Shown: piece by piece, positions 1 through 5,637 of the stretch | Position numbering within the stretch: the stretch's first letter is position 1 | Layout: each line of letters opens with the position of its first letter | Origin: Zeimonas sp039807785 | GTDB taxonomy: Bacteria; Pseudomonadota; Gammaproteobacteria; Burkholderiales; Burkholderiaceae_E | Direction: 5' to 3' | Length of the DNA stretch: 8,690 bases | Assembly (NCBI GenBank): GCA_039807785.1 | Contig: JBDHRX010000122.1 | Coordinates: 1 to 8,690 of the forward strand | The notes under the pieces: generated by a model | Database searches by the model: none | Seen by the model: the letters and a program-made list of their open reading frames with translations, nothing else | Told to the model about the DNA's origin: nothing | Made by a program: the position numbers and the translations under genes

Positions 1-43
1 CGCGGTTCTCTGGATCCGGCCACCGGCCGGCCGCCGGAGCCGG

Positions 44-119
44 GCCGGTGTAGCTCAGTTGGTAGAGCAGCGCATTCGTAATGCGAAGGTCGACAGTTCG
101 AGTCCGTCCATCGGCACCA
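44..119 (+). tRNA. thrW: tRNA-Thr, anticodon CGT
   Basis: This is a full cloverleaf of 76 nt including an encoded CCA (117-119). The acceptor arm pairs 44-50 with 109-115, with one G-U wobble at 48/111. The D stem is 53-56/65-68, and the anticodon stem is 70-74/82-86 with loop TTCGTAA (75-81), placing anticodon CGT at 77-79. The T loop is TTCGAGT (97-103). It decodes ACG threonine codons and, from memory, closely resembles Escherichia coli tRNA-Thr(CGU) through the D and anticodon arms. Two pairs are imperfect: G70/A86 in the anticodon stem, which I recall also in the E. coli gene, and A95/C105 in the T stem, which is less usual. No convincing promoter is visible in the 43 bases before it. 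Confidence 0.95.
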
Positions 120-127
120 CGATCCTG

Positions 128-159
128 AAGGGGTCGGTCGTTCCCGCGGCCGACCCCTT
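128..159 (+). terminator. Intrinsic terminator of the tRNA-Thr gene
   Basis: The arms GGGGTCGG (130-137) and CCGACCCC (150-157) pair perfectly around a 12-base loop. An extra AA/TT pair extends the base, and a T-rich run TTTCTT follows at 158-163. The hairpin lies nine bases after the tRNA CCA and right before the end of the converging ispH gene. It should end tRNA transcription. Read from the other strand it would also lie just past ispH, but its downstream tract there is less T-rich. Confidence 0.85.
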
Positions 160-162
160 TCT

Positions 163-1125
163 TCATTGCGCGGCGGCGTCCGGCGCGTCCGCTTCCTCGC
201 GCGGCCGGGCCAGGCCCTTGGGCAGCGGGAAGGTCATGTTCTCGCGCACGCCGTCGAGCGCGTGCACGTCCGCGACGCCGAGCGACCTCAGCCGCGCCAG
301 CAGTTCCTGGACCAGGCGCTCGGGCGCCGACGCGCCGGCCGTGACCCCGACGCGGCGCCGGCCGGCCAGCCAGCCGGGATCGAGCTCGGCCGCCGAACCG
401 ATCATCCGGGCCTCGCAGCCCATCTTCTCGGCGACCTCGCGCAGCCGGTTGCTGTTGGAACTGGTGGGCGACCCGATCACCAGCACCAGGTCGCATTGCG
501 GCGCCATCGCCTTGACCGCGTCCTGGCGGTTCTGGGTGGCGTAGCAGATGTCCTGCTTCTTCGGCTCGGCGATGTCCGGAAAGCGCCCCTTGAGCGCCGC
601 GATGATCGCGCGGCAATCGTCGACCGACAGCGTGGTCTGCGTCACGTACGCGAGCCGCCGCGGATCGCGCACCGCGAGCCGCGCGACGTCCGCGACCGAT
701 TCCACCAGGTAGATGCCGTCGTCGGCCTGCCCCATCGTGCCCTCGACCTCGGGGTGCCCGGCATGACCGATCATGACCAGCTCGCGCCCGTCGCGGCGCA
801 TCTTCGCGACCTCGATATGCACCTTGGTCACCAGCGGGCAGGTCGCATCGAACACGCGCAGGCCGCGACGATCGGCCTCGGCGCGCACCGCGCGCGACAC
901 GCCGTGCGCCGAGAAGATCACGACCGCGCCGTCGGGCACCTGGTCGAGCTCGTCGACGAATACCGCCCCCTTGTCGCGCAGCCCGCGCACCACGTGCTCG
1001 TTGTGGACGATCTCGTGGCGCACGTAGACCGGGCGCCCGAACACGTCGAGCGCGCGCTCGACGATCTCGATCGCGCGATCGACGCCGGCGCAGAAGCCTC
1101 GGGGCTGGGCGAGCAGCGCGTCCAT
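163..1125 (-). CDS. ispH: 4-hydroxy-3-methylbut-2-enyl diphosphate reductase (IspH/LytB)
   Basis: IspH is a cytoplasmic iron-sulfur enzyme that reduces HMBPP to IPP and DMAPP, the last step of the MEP isoprenoid pathway. The 320-residue product has the usual family length. The three cluster cysteines are C12 (PRGFCAGV), C96 (DATCPLVTKVH) and C194 (DICYATQNRQ). Substrate-binding signatures are H41, H124 and E126 in HPEVEGTMGQ, TQTTLSVDD near 162-170, GSPTSSNSNRL near 218-228, and VTAGASAPE near 261-269. The C-terminal 20 residues are a loose acidic and alanine-rich tail. The ATG lies nine bases after the fkpB stop, and the TAGGA overlapping that stop can serve as ribosome binding site, so the two genes are co-transcribed and probably coupled. 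The fkpB-ispH order is also known in E. coli. Confidence 0.98.
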   Translation of the reverse strand: MDALLAQPRGFCAGVDRAIEIVERALDVFGRPVYVRHEIVHNEHVVRGLRDKGAVFVDELDQVPDGAVVIFSAHGVSRAVRAEADRRGLRVFDATCPLVTKVHIEVAKMRRDGRELVMIGHAGHPEVEGTMGQADDGIYLVESVADVARLAVRDPRRLAYVTQTTLSVDDCRAIIAALKGRFPDIAEPKKQDICYATQNRQDAVKAMAPQCDLVLVIGSPTSSNSNRLREVAEKMGCEARMIGSAAELDPGWLAGRRRVGVTAGASAPERLVQELLARLRSLGVADVHALDGVRENMTFPLPKGLARPREEADAPDAAAQ

Positions 1126-1134
1126 GCGGAAGTC

Positions 1135-1605
1135 CTACAGGATGCCGAGGATCTCGACCTCGAAGCGGATCGACCGGCCCGCCAGCGGATGGTTGAAGTC
1201 GAACAGCGCGTGACGCTCGTCGAGCGCCTTGAGCACGCCCGCGTAGCGCCCGCCGCCCGGTGCCGGGAACTCGACCGGATCGCCCGGCTGGTAGTCGGCA
1301 TCGCCGCCGGTGTTGGCGTCGAAGGCCGCGCGCGACAGGGTCTGCAGCAGCGCCGGATTGCGCGGCCCGAAGGCCTGCTCGGGCGCCAGGTCGAAGCGGG
1401 CATGCGCGCCCTCGGCCAGCCCGATCAGGCATCGTTCCAGCGGCTCGGCCAGCTGGCCGAGTCCGAGCTGCAGGGTGGCCGGACGACCGCCGAAAGTGCT
1501 AATGACGTCCTCGCCCGACTCGGCCAGACTGATCCGGTAGTGCAGTGTCAGATAGGCGCCCGCGGCCACGGTCGCGGGCGGAGTCGCCGGTGGGGTGCGT
1601 GTCAT
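1135..1605 (-). CDS. fkpB: FKBP-type peptidyl-prolyl cis-trans isomerase (FkpB/SlpA)
   Basis: This is a small cytoplasmic FKBP-fold prolyl isomerase and chaperone of the SlpA class, 156 residues long. The N-terminal strand is LTLHYRISLAESGE (19-32). The segment LQLGLGQLAEPLERCLIGL (45-63) and the stretch LAPEQAFGPRNP (73-84) are typical of the family. The insert-in-flap region lies at about 82-127. The closing signature FDFNHPLAG (135-143) followed by IRFEVEILGI is diagnostic. The first 16 residues are rich in Thr, Pro and Ala and look disordered. It lies directly upstream of ispH as in E. coli. The ATG at 1605 has no Shine-Dalgarno but is preceded by a TAGAAT box six bases away, suggesting leaderless expression. 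An ATG at 1613-1611 is closed by a stop after three codons and cannot be the start. Confidence 0.95.
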   Translation of the reverse strand: MTRTPPATPPATVAAGAYLTLHYRISLAESGEDVISTFGGRPATLQLGLGQLAEPLERCLIGLAEGAHARFDLAPEQAFGPRNPALLQTLSRAAFDANTGGDADYQPGDPVEFPAPGGGRYAGVLKALDERHALFDFNHPLAGRSIRFEVEILGIL

Positions 1606-1611
1606 GCCGCC

Positions 1612-1617
1612 ATTCTA
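1612..1617 (-). promoter_or_regulatory. Candidate -10 box for a leaderless fkpB-ispH transcript
   Basis: On the minus strand TAGAAT is followed by six bases (GGCGGC) and then the fkpB ATG. That spacing places the expected transcription start at the A of the start codon. There is no recognisable -35 element 16-18 bases upstream and no purine-rich ribosome site before the ATG. The hexamer matches consensus in five of six positions. The assignment is inference from spacing only. Confidence 0.5.
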
Positions 1618-1640
1618 GGCCGACTTCGCCCGCGCTCCGG

Positions 1641-1656
1641 CGGCGGCGCGCCGCCG
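1641..1656. repeat. 16-bp perfect palindrome between divergent fkpB and radC
   Basis: CGGCGGCG followed directly by CGCCGCCG forms a perfect palindrome in the 65-base gap between the two divergent genes. It could be an operator or a structural element, but a G+C-only palindrome in a genome this rich in G+C may also arise by chance. It lies 15 bases before the chosen radC start. Confidence 0.35.
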
Positions 1657-1670
1657 AACCGGGAACGACC

Positions 1671-2345
1671 TTGGCAATCCGTGACTGGCCGATCGACCAG
1701 CGTCCGCGCGAGCGGCTGCTGGCCCGCGGCGCCGCCGCGCTCTCCGACGCCGAGCTGCTCGCGATCCTGCTGCGCACCGGCGTCGCCGGCGCGCACGCGG
1801 TCGAGCTCGCCCGCCGGCTCCTGGCCGAATGCGGCGGACTGCGCGCGCTGGTCTGCGCCGACCCCCGGGCCGGGTCGCACCCGGCCGGGCTGGGTCCGGC
1901 CCGTCGTGCCCAGCTCCAGGCAGCGGTCGAGCTCGCGCGACGCAGCCTGGGCGAGGAGCTGCGCAGTCGCGACGTGCTCGCCTCGCCGGCCTCGGTCCGC
2001 GAGTTCCTGCTGTTGTGGCTGCGCGACCGCAGCCAGGAAATCTTCGCGGCCCTGTTCCTGGACGCGCGCAACCGGCTGATCGCCGCCGAGGAACTGTTCC
2101 GCGGCACGCTCACCCAGACCGCCGTCTACCCGCGCGAAGTCGCGCGGCGCGCGCTGGAGTTGAACTGTGCGGCGCTGATCCTCGCGCACAATCACCCGTC
2201 CGGGGTGGCCGAGCCCAGCGCCGCCGACCGCCTGCTCACCCACGCCCTGAAGGCGGCGCTGTCGCAGCTCGACGTCCCGGTGCTGGACCACCTGATCGTG
2301 GCCGGCAACCGCTGCTTCTCGTTCGCGGAGGCCGGGCTGCTCTAG
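1671..2345 (+). CDS. radC: RadC/YeeS-family JAB domain protein
   Basis: The product has 224 residues when started at TTG 1671, the normal RadC length. It begins with IRDWPIDQRPRERLLARGA, the conserved family start. An N-terminal helix-hairpin-helix region covers about 12-90 (ALSDAELLAILLRTG at 23-37, GLGPARRAQLQAAVELARR near 73-91). The C-terminal JAB/MPN+ domain covers about 105-224. Zinc ligands are visible as H173 and H175 in HNHPSGVAEPSAAD with D186, plus the likely catalytic E123 in SQEIF. The fold predicts metalloprotease-like activity, but no substrate is established, and the historical DNA-repair role was not upheld. An in-frame ATG at 1545 would add 42 arginine- and serine-rich residues and overlap fkpB, so I rejected it. 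Only a weak GGGA at 1661-1664 precedes the TTG. rpmB-rpmG follow, as in many proteobacteria. Confidence 0.93.
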   Translation: MAIRDWPIDQRPRERLLARGAAALSDAELLAILLRTGVAGAHAVELARRLLAECGGLRALVCADPRAGSHPAGLGPARRAQLQAAVELARRSLGEELRSRDVLASPASVREFLLLWLRDRSQEIFAALFLDARNRLIAAEELFRGTLTQTAVYPREVARRALELNCAALILAHNHPSGVAEPSAADRLLTHALKAALSQLDVPVLDHLIVAGNRCFSFAEAGLL

Positions 2346-2363
2346 CACCGACCCGCGGACGGC

Positions 2364-2393
2364 TTGCGAGCGCACTGTAAATAGCGCTATAAT
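2364..2393 (+). promoter_or_regulatory. Sigma70-type promoter of rpmB-rpmG
   Basis: The -35 element TTGCGA (2364-2369) and a perfect -10 TATAAT (2388-2393) are separated by 18 bases. The expected start point is near 2400, giving an rpmB leader of about 46 bases. The local A+T-rich patch stands out sharply from the surrounding sequence. The promoter begins 18 bases after the radC stop, so the ribosomal protein genes have their own transcript. Confidence 0.85.
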
Positions 2394-2404
2394 TCAAAGC
2401 TTTG
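2381..2404. repeat. Two adjacent 10-bp palindromes over the rpmB promoter
   Basis: ATAGCGCTAT (2381-2390) is a perfect palindrome covering the first half of the -10 box. CAAAGCTTTG (2395-2404) is another perfect palindrome over the expected transcription start. They are four bases apart. They may be operator half-sites or simply melting-prone promoter sequence; no known binding motif is recognised. Confidence 0.45.
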
Positions 2405-2415
2405 CTGCAATATCA

Positions 2416-2439
2416 GGCTCGAATCTCGAGCCCCAGGAG
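2416..2439 (+). promoter_or_regulatory. rpmB leader hairpin next to the ribosome binding site
   Basis: In the rpmB 5' leader, GGCTCGA (2416-2422) and TCGAGCC (2426-2432) form a perfect 7-bp stem with an ATC loop. The Shine-Dalgarno AGGAG (2435-2439) starts two bases after the stem, and the ATG is at 2446. This position would let the hairpin affect translation initiation. Ribosomal protein operons are often autoregulated through leader RNA structures, but no L28 or L33 target of this form is known to me. Confidence 0.5.
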
Positions 2440-2445
2440 TCCGTC

Positions 2446-2682
2446 ATGGCCCGAGTCTGCCAAGTCACCGGAAAAGCGCCGATGGTCGGCAACAACGTTT
2501 CGCACGCGAACAACAAGACCAAGCGCCGCTTCCTGCCGAACCTGCAGTACCGCCGCTTCTGGGTCGAAAGCGAGAACCGCTGGGTGCGCCTGCGCATCAC
2601 CAACGCGGCGCTGCGCCTGATCGACAAGAAGGGCATCGACGCGGTGCTCGCCGATCTGCGCGCCCGCGGCGAAGCGGCCTGA
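2446..2682 (+). CDS. rpmB: Large ribosomal subunit protein L28 (bL28)
   Basis: This is a 78-residue basic protein of the 50S subunit, the same length as in E. coli. It starts MARVCQVTGKAPMVGNNVSH, the family signature, followed by NNKTKRRFLPNLQYRRFWV (near 22-40) and the C-terminal ITNAALRLIDKKGIDAVL. The AGGAG at 2435-2439 sits six bases before the ATG. The promoter at 2364-2393 and the following rpmG, 43 bases downstream, make a two-gene ribosomal operon. Confidence 0.98.
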   Translation: MARVCQVTGKAPMVGNNVSHANNKTKRRFLPNLQYRRFWVESENRWVRLRITNAALRLIDKKGIDAVLADLRARGEAA

Positions 2683-2720
2683 CATCGAGCGATACCCATC
2701 GAGCGATACTCGAGGAATAC
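2683..2720 (+). repeat. 14-base period repeat in the rpmB-rpmG spacer
   Basis: The 13-base word CATCGAGCGATAC occurs at 2683-2695 and again at 2697-2709. A degenerate third copy, CTCGAGGAATAC (2709-2720), follows with a shorter step and contains the GAGGA (2712-2716) that serves as the rpmG ribosome binding site. The repeat fills nearly the whole 43-base spacer. The first copy begins right after the rpmB stop codon. Confidence 0.7.
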
Positions 2721-2725
2721 CCATC

Positions 2726-2881
2726 ATGCGCGACAAGATCAAGCTCGAGTCGTCGGCCGGTACCGGCCACTTCTACACGACGACGAAGAACAAGCGGACC
2801 ATGCCCGAGAAGATGGAGATCAAGAAGTTCGATCCCGTCGCCCGCAAGCATGTGGCGTACAAGGAAACCAAGATCAAGTAG
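2726..2881 (+). CDS. rpmG: Large ribosomal subunit protein L33 (bL33)
   Basis: The product is a 51-residue basic protein of the 50S subunit. It starts MRDKIKLESSAGTGHFYTTT and continues KNKRTMPEKMEIKKFDPVARK, ending HVAYKETKIK, an excellent match to proteobacterial L33. There are no cysteines, so this is the zinc-independent form. GAGGA at 2712-2716 lies nine bases before the ATG. Many relatives start a few residues earlier with a MAKGGRE-type sequence; no such extension is encoded here. It is the second gene of the rpmB operon. Confidence 0.97.
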   Translation: MRDKIKLESSAGTGHFYTTTKNKRTMPEKMEIKKFDPVARKHVAYKETKIK

Positions 2882-3000
2882 CCCGGACGAGTCGGCGCGG
2901 ATGCCGGCCGGCGTGTCGCGCCCAGGCCCACGGCCGGGCGGCCCGGTACGGGCGCAGGTCCCCGGCGCACGTTCCCGGCGTCCCTCTCGCGACACAGCCC

Positions 3001-3023
3001 TTCACCGCGAGCTTCGCGGTGAA
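3001..3023 (+). other. Stable hairpin downstream of rpmG
   Basis: TTCACCGCGA (3001-3010) and TCGCGGTGAA (3014-3023) form a perfect 10-bp stem with a three-base loop. No T tract follows, so it is not a classical terminator by itself. It stands 12 bases before the terminator at 3035 and may protect the 3' end of the rpmB-rpmG mRNA. The stretch 2882-3000 before it holds no gene that I can see. Confidence 0.5.
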
Positions 3024-3034
3024 CCCCACGCGAC

Positions 3035-3060
3035 AAGCCCCTCGATCGAGGGGCTTTCGC
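3035..3060 (+). terminator. Intrinsic terminator of the rpmB-rpmG operon
   Basis: The arms AAGCCCCTC (3035-3043) and GAGGGGCTT (3048-3056) pair perfectly around GATC, the whole 22 bases being palindromic. TTTCGCCTTTCC follows (3055-3066). It lies about 150 bases after the rpmG stop and 50 bases before the next gene, so it separates the ribosomal operon from the catabolic one. Confidence 0.85.
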
Positions 3061-3109
3061 CTTTCCGCACCCTCCCTGTCCTACGCTCCTGGCAGATGGA
3101 GGTGACCCC

Positions 3110-4000
3110 ATGAAGCTGCTCTCGTACCGGACCCCCGACGGCAACGCGCGCTTCGGCGCGCTGTCCGGCGACGGCGTGGTCGATCTCTCGGCGCGCCTGG
3201 GCGCGCGCTGCCCCGACCTGCTGCACCTGCTCCAGGCGGCGGATGCCGGCCACGGCGGCGACGGCCTGGCCGAGGCGCGGCGCCTGGCGCAGGCCGCGCC
3301 GGCCGACCATCGGCTCGACGAGATCGCGTTCGACCTGCCGGTCACCCGCCCGGGACGGATCCTCTGCATCGGCGTGAACTACGCCGACCGCAACGCCGAG
3401 TACCGCGACGGCTCCGACACGCCCCGGTACCCCAGCGTGTTCCCGCGCTTCGCCTCGTCCTTCGTCGGCCACGAGCGCCCGATCCTGCGCCCGCCGGAGT
3501 CGCCGCAGCTCGACTACGAGGGCGAGATCGCGATCGTGGTCGGCCGGCGCGGCCGGCGCATCGCCGAACGCGACGCGCCGGGCCACATCGCCGGGCTGAC
3601 CTGCCTGAACGAAGGCACGATCCGCGACTGGGTGCGCCACGGGAAGTTCAACGTCACCCAGGGCAAGAACTGGGATGCCAGCGGCGCCATCGGCCCCTGG
3701 ATCGTCACCGCGGACGAGTTCGACGGCTACGACGCGCTGACCGTCACCACCCGCGTGAACGGCGAGGTGCGCCAGCACGACAGCACTGCCCGGCTGATGT
3801 TCCCGTTCGCCTACCTGATCCGCTACGTATCCACCTGGACCACGCTCGAGCCGGGCGACATCATCGCCACCGGCACCCCCACCGGCGCCGGCGCGCGCTT
3901 CGACCCGCCGCGCTTCCTGGTTCCCGGCGACGTGGTCGAGGTCGAGGCGAGCGGCATCGGCATCCTGCGCAACCGCATCGCCGACGAGGCCGTCGCATGA
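3110..4000 (+). CDS. FAA-hydrolase-family protein, possibly an Hpa-pathway decarboxylase/isomerase
   Basis: The 296-residue protein has the fumarylacetoacetate hydrolase fold: an N-terminal cap (about 1-75) and a catalytic domain from about 80 (RPGRILCIGVNYADRNAEY). Likely divalent-metal ligands are E137 and E139 in LDYEGEIAIVV. The third ligand position reads NEGTIRDW (167-174), with Glu where many relatives have Asp. GKNWDASGAIGPW (185-197) and GDIIATGTPTGAG (249-261) are also family signatures. Family members cleave or isomerise 2,4-diketo and 2-oxo dioic acids. Since hpaH and hpaI follow, an HpaG-like role acting on an oxo-heptenedioate is a reasonable inference, but the E. coli enzyme is a two-domain protein and this one has a single domain. 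An excellent GGAGGTGA at 3098-3105 fixes the ATG. The stop overlaps the next start (ATGA), so translation is coupled. Confidence 0.88.
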   Translation: MKLLSYRTPDGNARFGALSGDGVVDLSARLGARCPDLLHLLQAADAGHGGDGLAEARRLAQAAPADHRLDEIAFDLPVTRPGRILCIGVNYADRNAEYRDGSDTPRYPSVFPRFASSFVGHERPILRPPESPQLDYEGEIAIVVGRRGRRIAERDAPGHIAGLTCLNEGTIRDWVRHGKFNVTQGKNWDASGAIGPWIVTADEFDGYDALTVTTRVNGEVRQHDSTARLMFPFAYLIRYVSTWTTLEPGDIIATGTPTGAGARFDPPRFLVPGDVVEVEASGIGILRNRIADEAVA

Positions 4001-4782
4001 AGCTCACTCCCGAACAGCAGCGCCAGGCGGCCGAGGCGCTCGCCCGGGCCGAGCGCGAGGCGACGGCGATCCCTCAGCTCGCGACGACCTGGCCCGGCAT
4101 GGACCTCGAGGACGCCTACGCGGTGCAGCGCGAAGTCATCGCGATGCGGATCGCCGCCGGCGCGCGCCTGCGCGGCCACAAGGTCGGGCTGACCTCGAAG
4201 ACGATGCAGCGCAGCGTCGGCATCGACGAGCCCGACTACGGCCACCTGCTCGACGACATGTTCCATGCCGACGGCGACACGCTCGAGGCCGCGCGCTTCA
4301 TCCATCCGCGCGTCGAGGTCGAGCTCGCGTTCGTGCTGGGGCGCGCGCTCGCGGGCCCCGGCGTCACCCTGTTCGACGTGCTGCGCGCGACCGAGTTCGT
4401 GATTCCGGCGCTCGAGCTGATCGACGGGCGCAGCCGCTACCCGCGCACGATCGTCGACAACGTCGCCGACAACGCCGCCTGCGGTGCGGTCATCCTGGGC
4501 AACCACGCGGTCGGCCCGGCCGGGATCGACCTGCGCTGGGTGGGCGCGATGCTCTACAAGAACGCGCAGGTCGAGGAGACCGGGCTCGCCGCCGGGGTGC
4601 TGGGCAACCCCGCGCTCGGCGTCGTCTGGCTGGCCAACCGGCTGGGCAGCCTCGGCACCCGGCTGGAGGCGGGGCACGTGATCCTGGCGGGATCGTTCAC
4701 CCGGCCCGTGCCGGTGGCCGCCGGCGACGCGATCCATGTCGATTACGGGCCGCTGGGCTCGGTCGCCTGCCGCTTCGCCTGA
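3997..4782 (+). CDS. hpaH: 2-oxo-hept-4-ene-1,7-dioate hydratase (HpaH family)
   Basis: HpaH adds water to 2-oxo-hept-4-ene-1,7-dioate to give 4-hydroxy-2-oxoheptanedioate, the substrate of HpaI. The 261-residue protein shows GHKVGLTSKTMQ (60-71), EPDYGHLLDDMF (78-89), a metal site at E107 and E109 (PRVEVELAFVL) with E140 in PALELIDGR, and EETGLAAGVLGNPA (193-206), ending in GSFTRPVPVAAGD and HVDYGPLGSVACRF. These agree with what I recall of E. coli HpaH over nearly the full length. The loop after ELIDGR appears about eight residues shorter than in E. coli. It overlaps the preceding gene by four bases and has no separate promoter. Related vinylpyruvate hydratases (MhpD, TodG type) are the main alternative, but the sequence agrees better with HpaH. 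Confidence 0.92.
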   Translation: MKLTPEQQRQAAEALARAEREATAIPQLATTWPGMDLEDAYAVQREVIAMRIAAGARLRGHKVGLTSKTMQRSVGIDEPDYGHLLDDMFHADGDTLEAARFIHPRVEVELAFVLGRALAGPGVTLFDVLRATEFVIPALELIDGRSRYPRTIVDNVADNAACGAVILGNHAVGPAGIDLRWVGAMLYKNAQVEETGLAAGVLGNPALGVVWLANRLGSLGTRLEAGHVILAGSFTRPVPVAAGDAIHVDYGPLGSVACRFA

Positions 4783-4815
4783 CCCCGGATTCTCCCCACG
4801 CCCGCGGAGGCCGCG

Positions 4816-5637
4816 ATGGAACCGCCGATCAACACCTTCAAGCGCCGGCTGCGCGAGCCCGCGCCGCTCCTCGGCCTCTGGGTCGCGCTGGCCGATCCGT
4901 ACCCGGCCGAACTGTGCGCCGGCATCGGCTACGACTGGCTGCTGCTCGACGGCGAACACGCCCCCAACGACCTGCGGACCCTGCTCGCGCAACTGCAGGC
5001 GATCGCCCCGTACCGGTCGCATCCGGTGGTGCGCCCGCCTTCCGGCGACCCGAACCTGATCAAGCAGTTGCTCGACATCGGCGCGCTCACGCTGCTGGTG
5101 CCGATGGTCGAGACCGCCGCGCAAGCGCAGGACCTGGTGCGGGCCACGCGCTACCCGCCCGCCGGCATCCGCGGCGTCGGCAGCGCGCTGGCGCGCGCCT
5201 CGCGCTTCAACCTGGTGCCCGACTACCTGGCCCGCGCCGATGCCGAGATCTGCCTGCTGGTGCAGATCGAGACCCTGCGCGGACTCGAGAACCTCGACGC
5301 GATCGCGGCGGTCGACGGCGTGGACGGCGTGTTCATCGGCCCCTCCGACCTGGCCGCGTCGATGGGCCATCTGGGCCAGCCCGGGCATCCGGCGGTCCAG
5401 GCCGCGATCGACGCCGCCATGCGCCGCATCGCGGCGAGCGGCAAGGCGGGGGGAATCCTCGCCACCGACGACGGCTTCGCGCGCCGGATGATCGCCGCCG
5501 GCTGCCGGTTCGTCGCGGTCGGCATCGACGTGTCGCTGCTGGTGCGCGGCGCACGCGCGCTGCTGCAGGGCTTCGCCGGCGCCGCCCCCGCGGGCGGAGC
5601 CGCCGCACCGGCCGACGGCTCGCGCGGCGGCTACTGA
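4816..5637 (+). CDS. hpaI: 4-hydroxy-2-oxoheptanedioate aldolase (HpaI family)
   Basis: HpaI is a metal-dependent class II pyruvate aldolase of the HpcH/HpaI family. It splits 4-hydroxy-2-oxoheptanedioate into pyruvate and succinic semialdehyde. The 273-residue product shows LGLWVALADPYPAEL (19-33), YDWLLLDGEHAPND (39-52) with the probable base H48, VVRPP with R73, LLVPMVET (93-100), and TRYPPAGIRGVGSALARASR (111-130). The metal ligands should be E152 (VQIET) and D178 (IGPSDLA). About 18 residues at the C terminus are Ala/Gly-rich (after QGFAG), so the tail is probably flexible. GGAGG at 4806-4810 lies five bases before the ATG, and the gap to hpaH is 33 bases, so the three genes form one operon. 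HpaI-type aldolases are promiscuous, so the physiological substrate rests on context. Confidence 0.94.
   Translation: MEPPINTFKRRLREPAPLLGLWVALADPYPAELCAGIGYDWLLLDGEHAPNDLRTLLAQLQAIAPYRSHPVVRPPSGDPNLIKQLLDIGALTLLVPMVETAAQAQDLVRATRYPPAGIRGVGSALARASRFNLVPDYLARADAEICLLVQIETLRGLENLDAIAAVDGVDGVFIGPSDLAASMGHLGQPGHPAVQAAIDAAMRRIAASGKAGGILATDDGFARRMIAAGCRFVAVGIDVSLLVRGARALLQGFAGAAPAGGAAAPADGSRGGY

Noticed and set aside
44..163. tRNA gene as an integration site of a mobile element
   Set aside because: No integrase and no direct repeat of the tRNA 3' end is seen downstream; the neighbours are core genes.
1545..1670. ATG start for radC at 1545
   Set aside because: It adds 42 low-complexity residues and overlaps the start of fkpB; the TTG at 1671 gives the normal family length and N-terminal motif.
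166..2079. Very long open frame on the plus strand antisense to ispH and fkpB and running into radC
   Set aside because: It is the complement of two clear enzyme genes; the translation is Arg/Ala/Gly/His-rich with no family motif. Long antisense frames are expected at about 70% G+C.
3059..3090. Promoter of the FAH-hpaH-hpaI operon
   Set aside because: A TACGCT at 3082-3087 could be a -10, but no -35 stands at an acceptable distance, so I do not call it.
3823..5388. 521-codon open frame on the minus strand opposite the FAH, hpaH and hpaI genes
   Set aside because: It mirrors three well-supported genes, has low-complexity composition and no ribosome site or recognisable domain.
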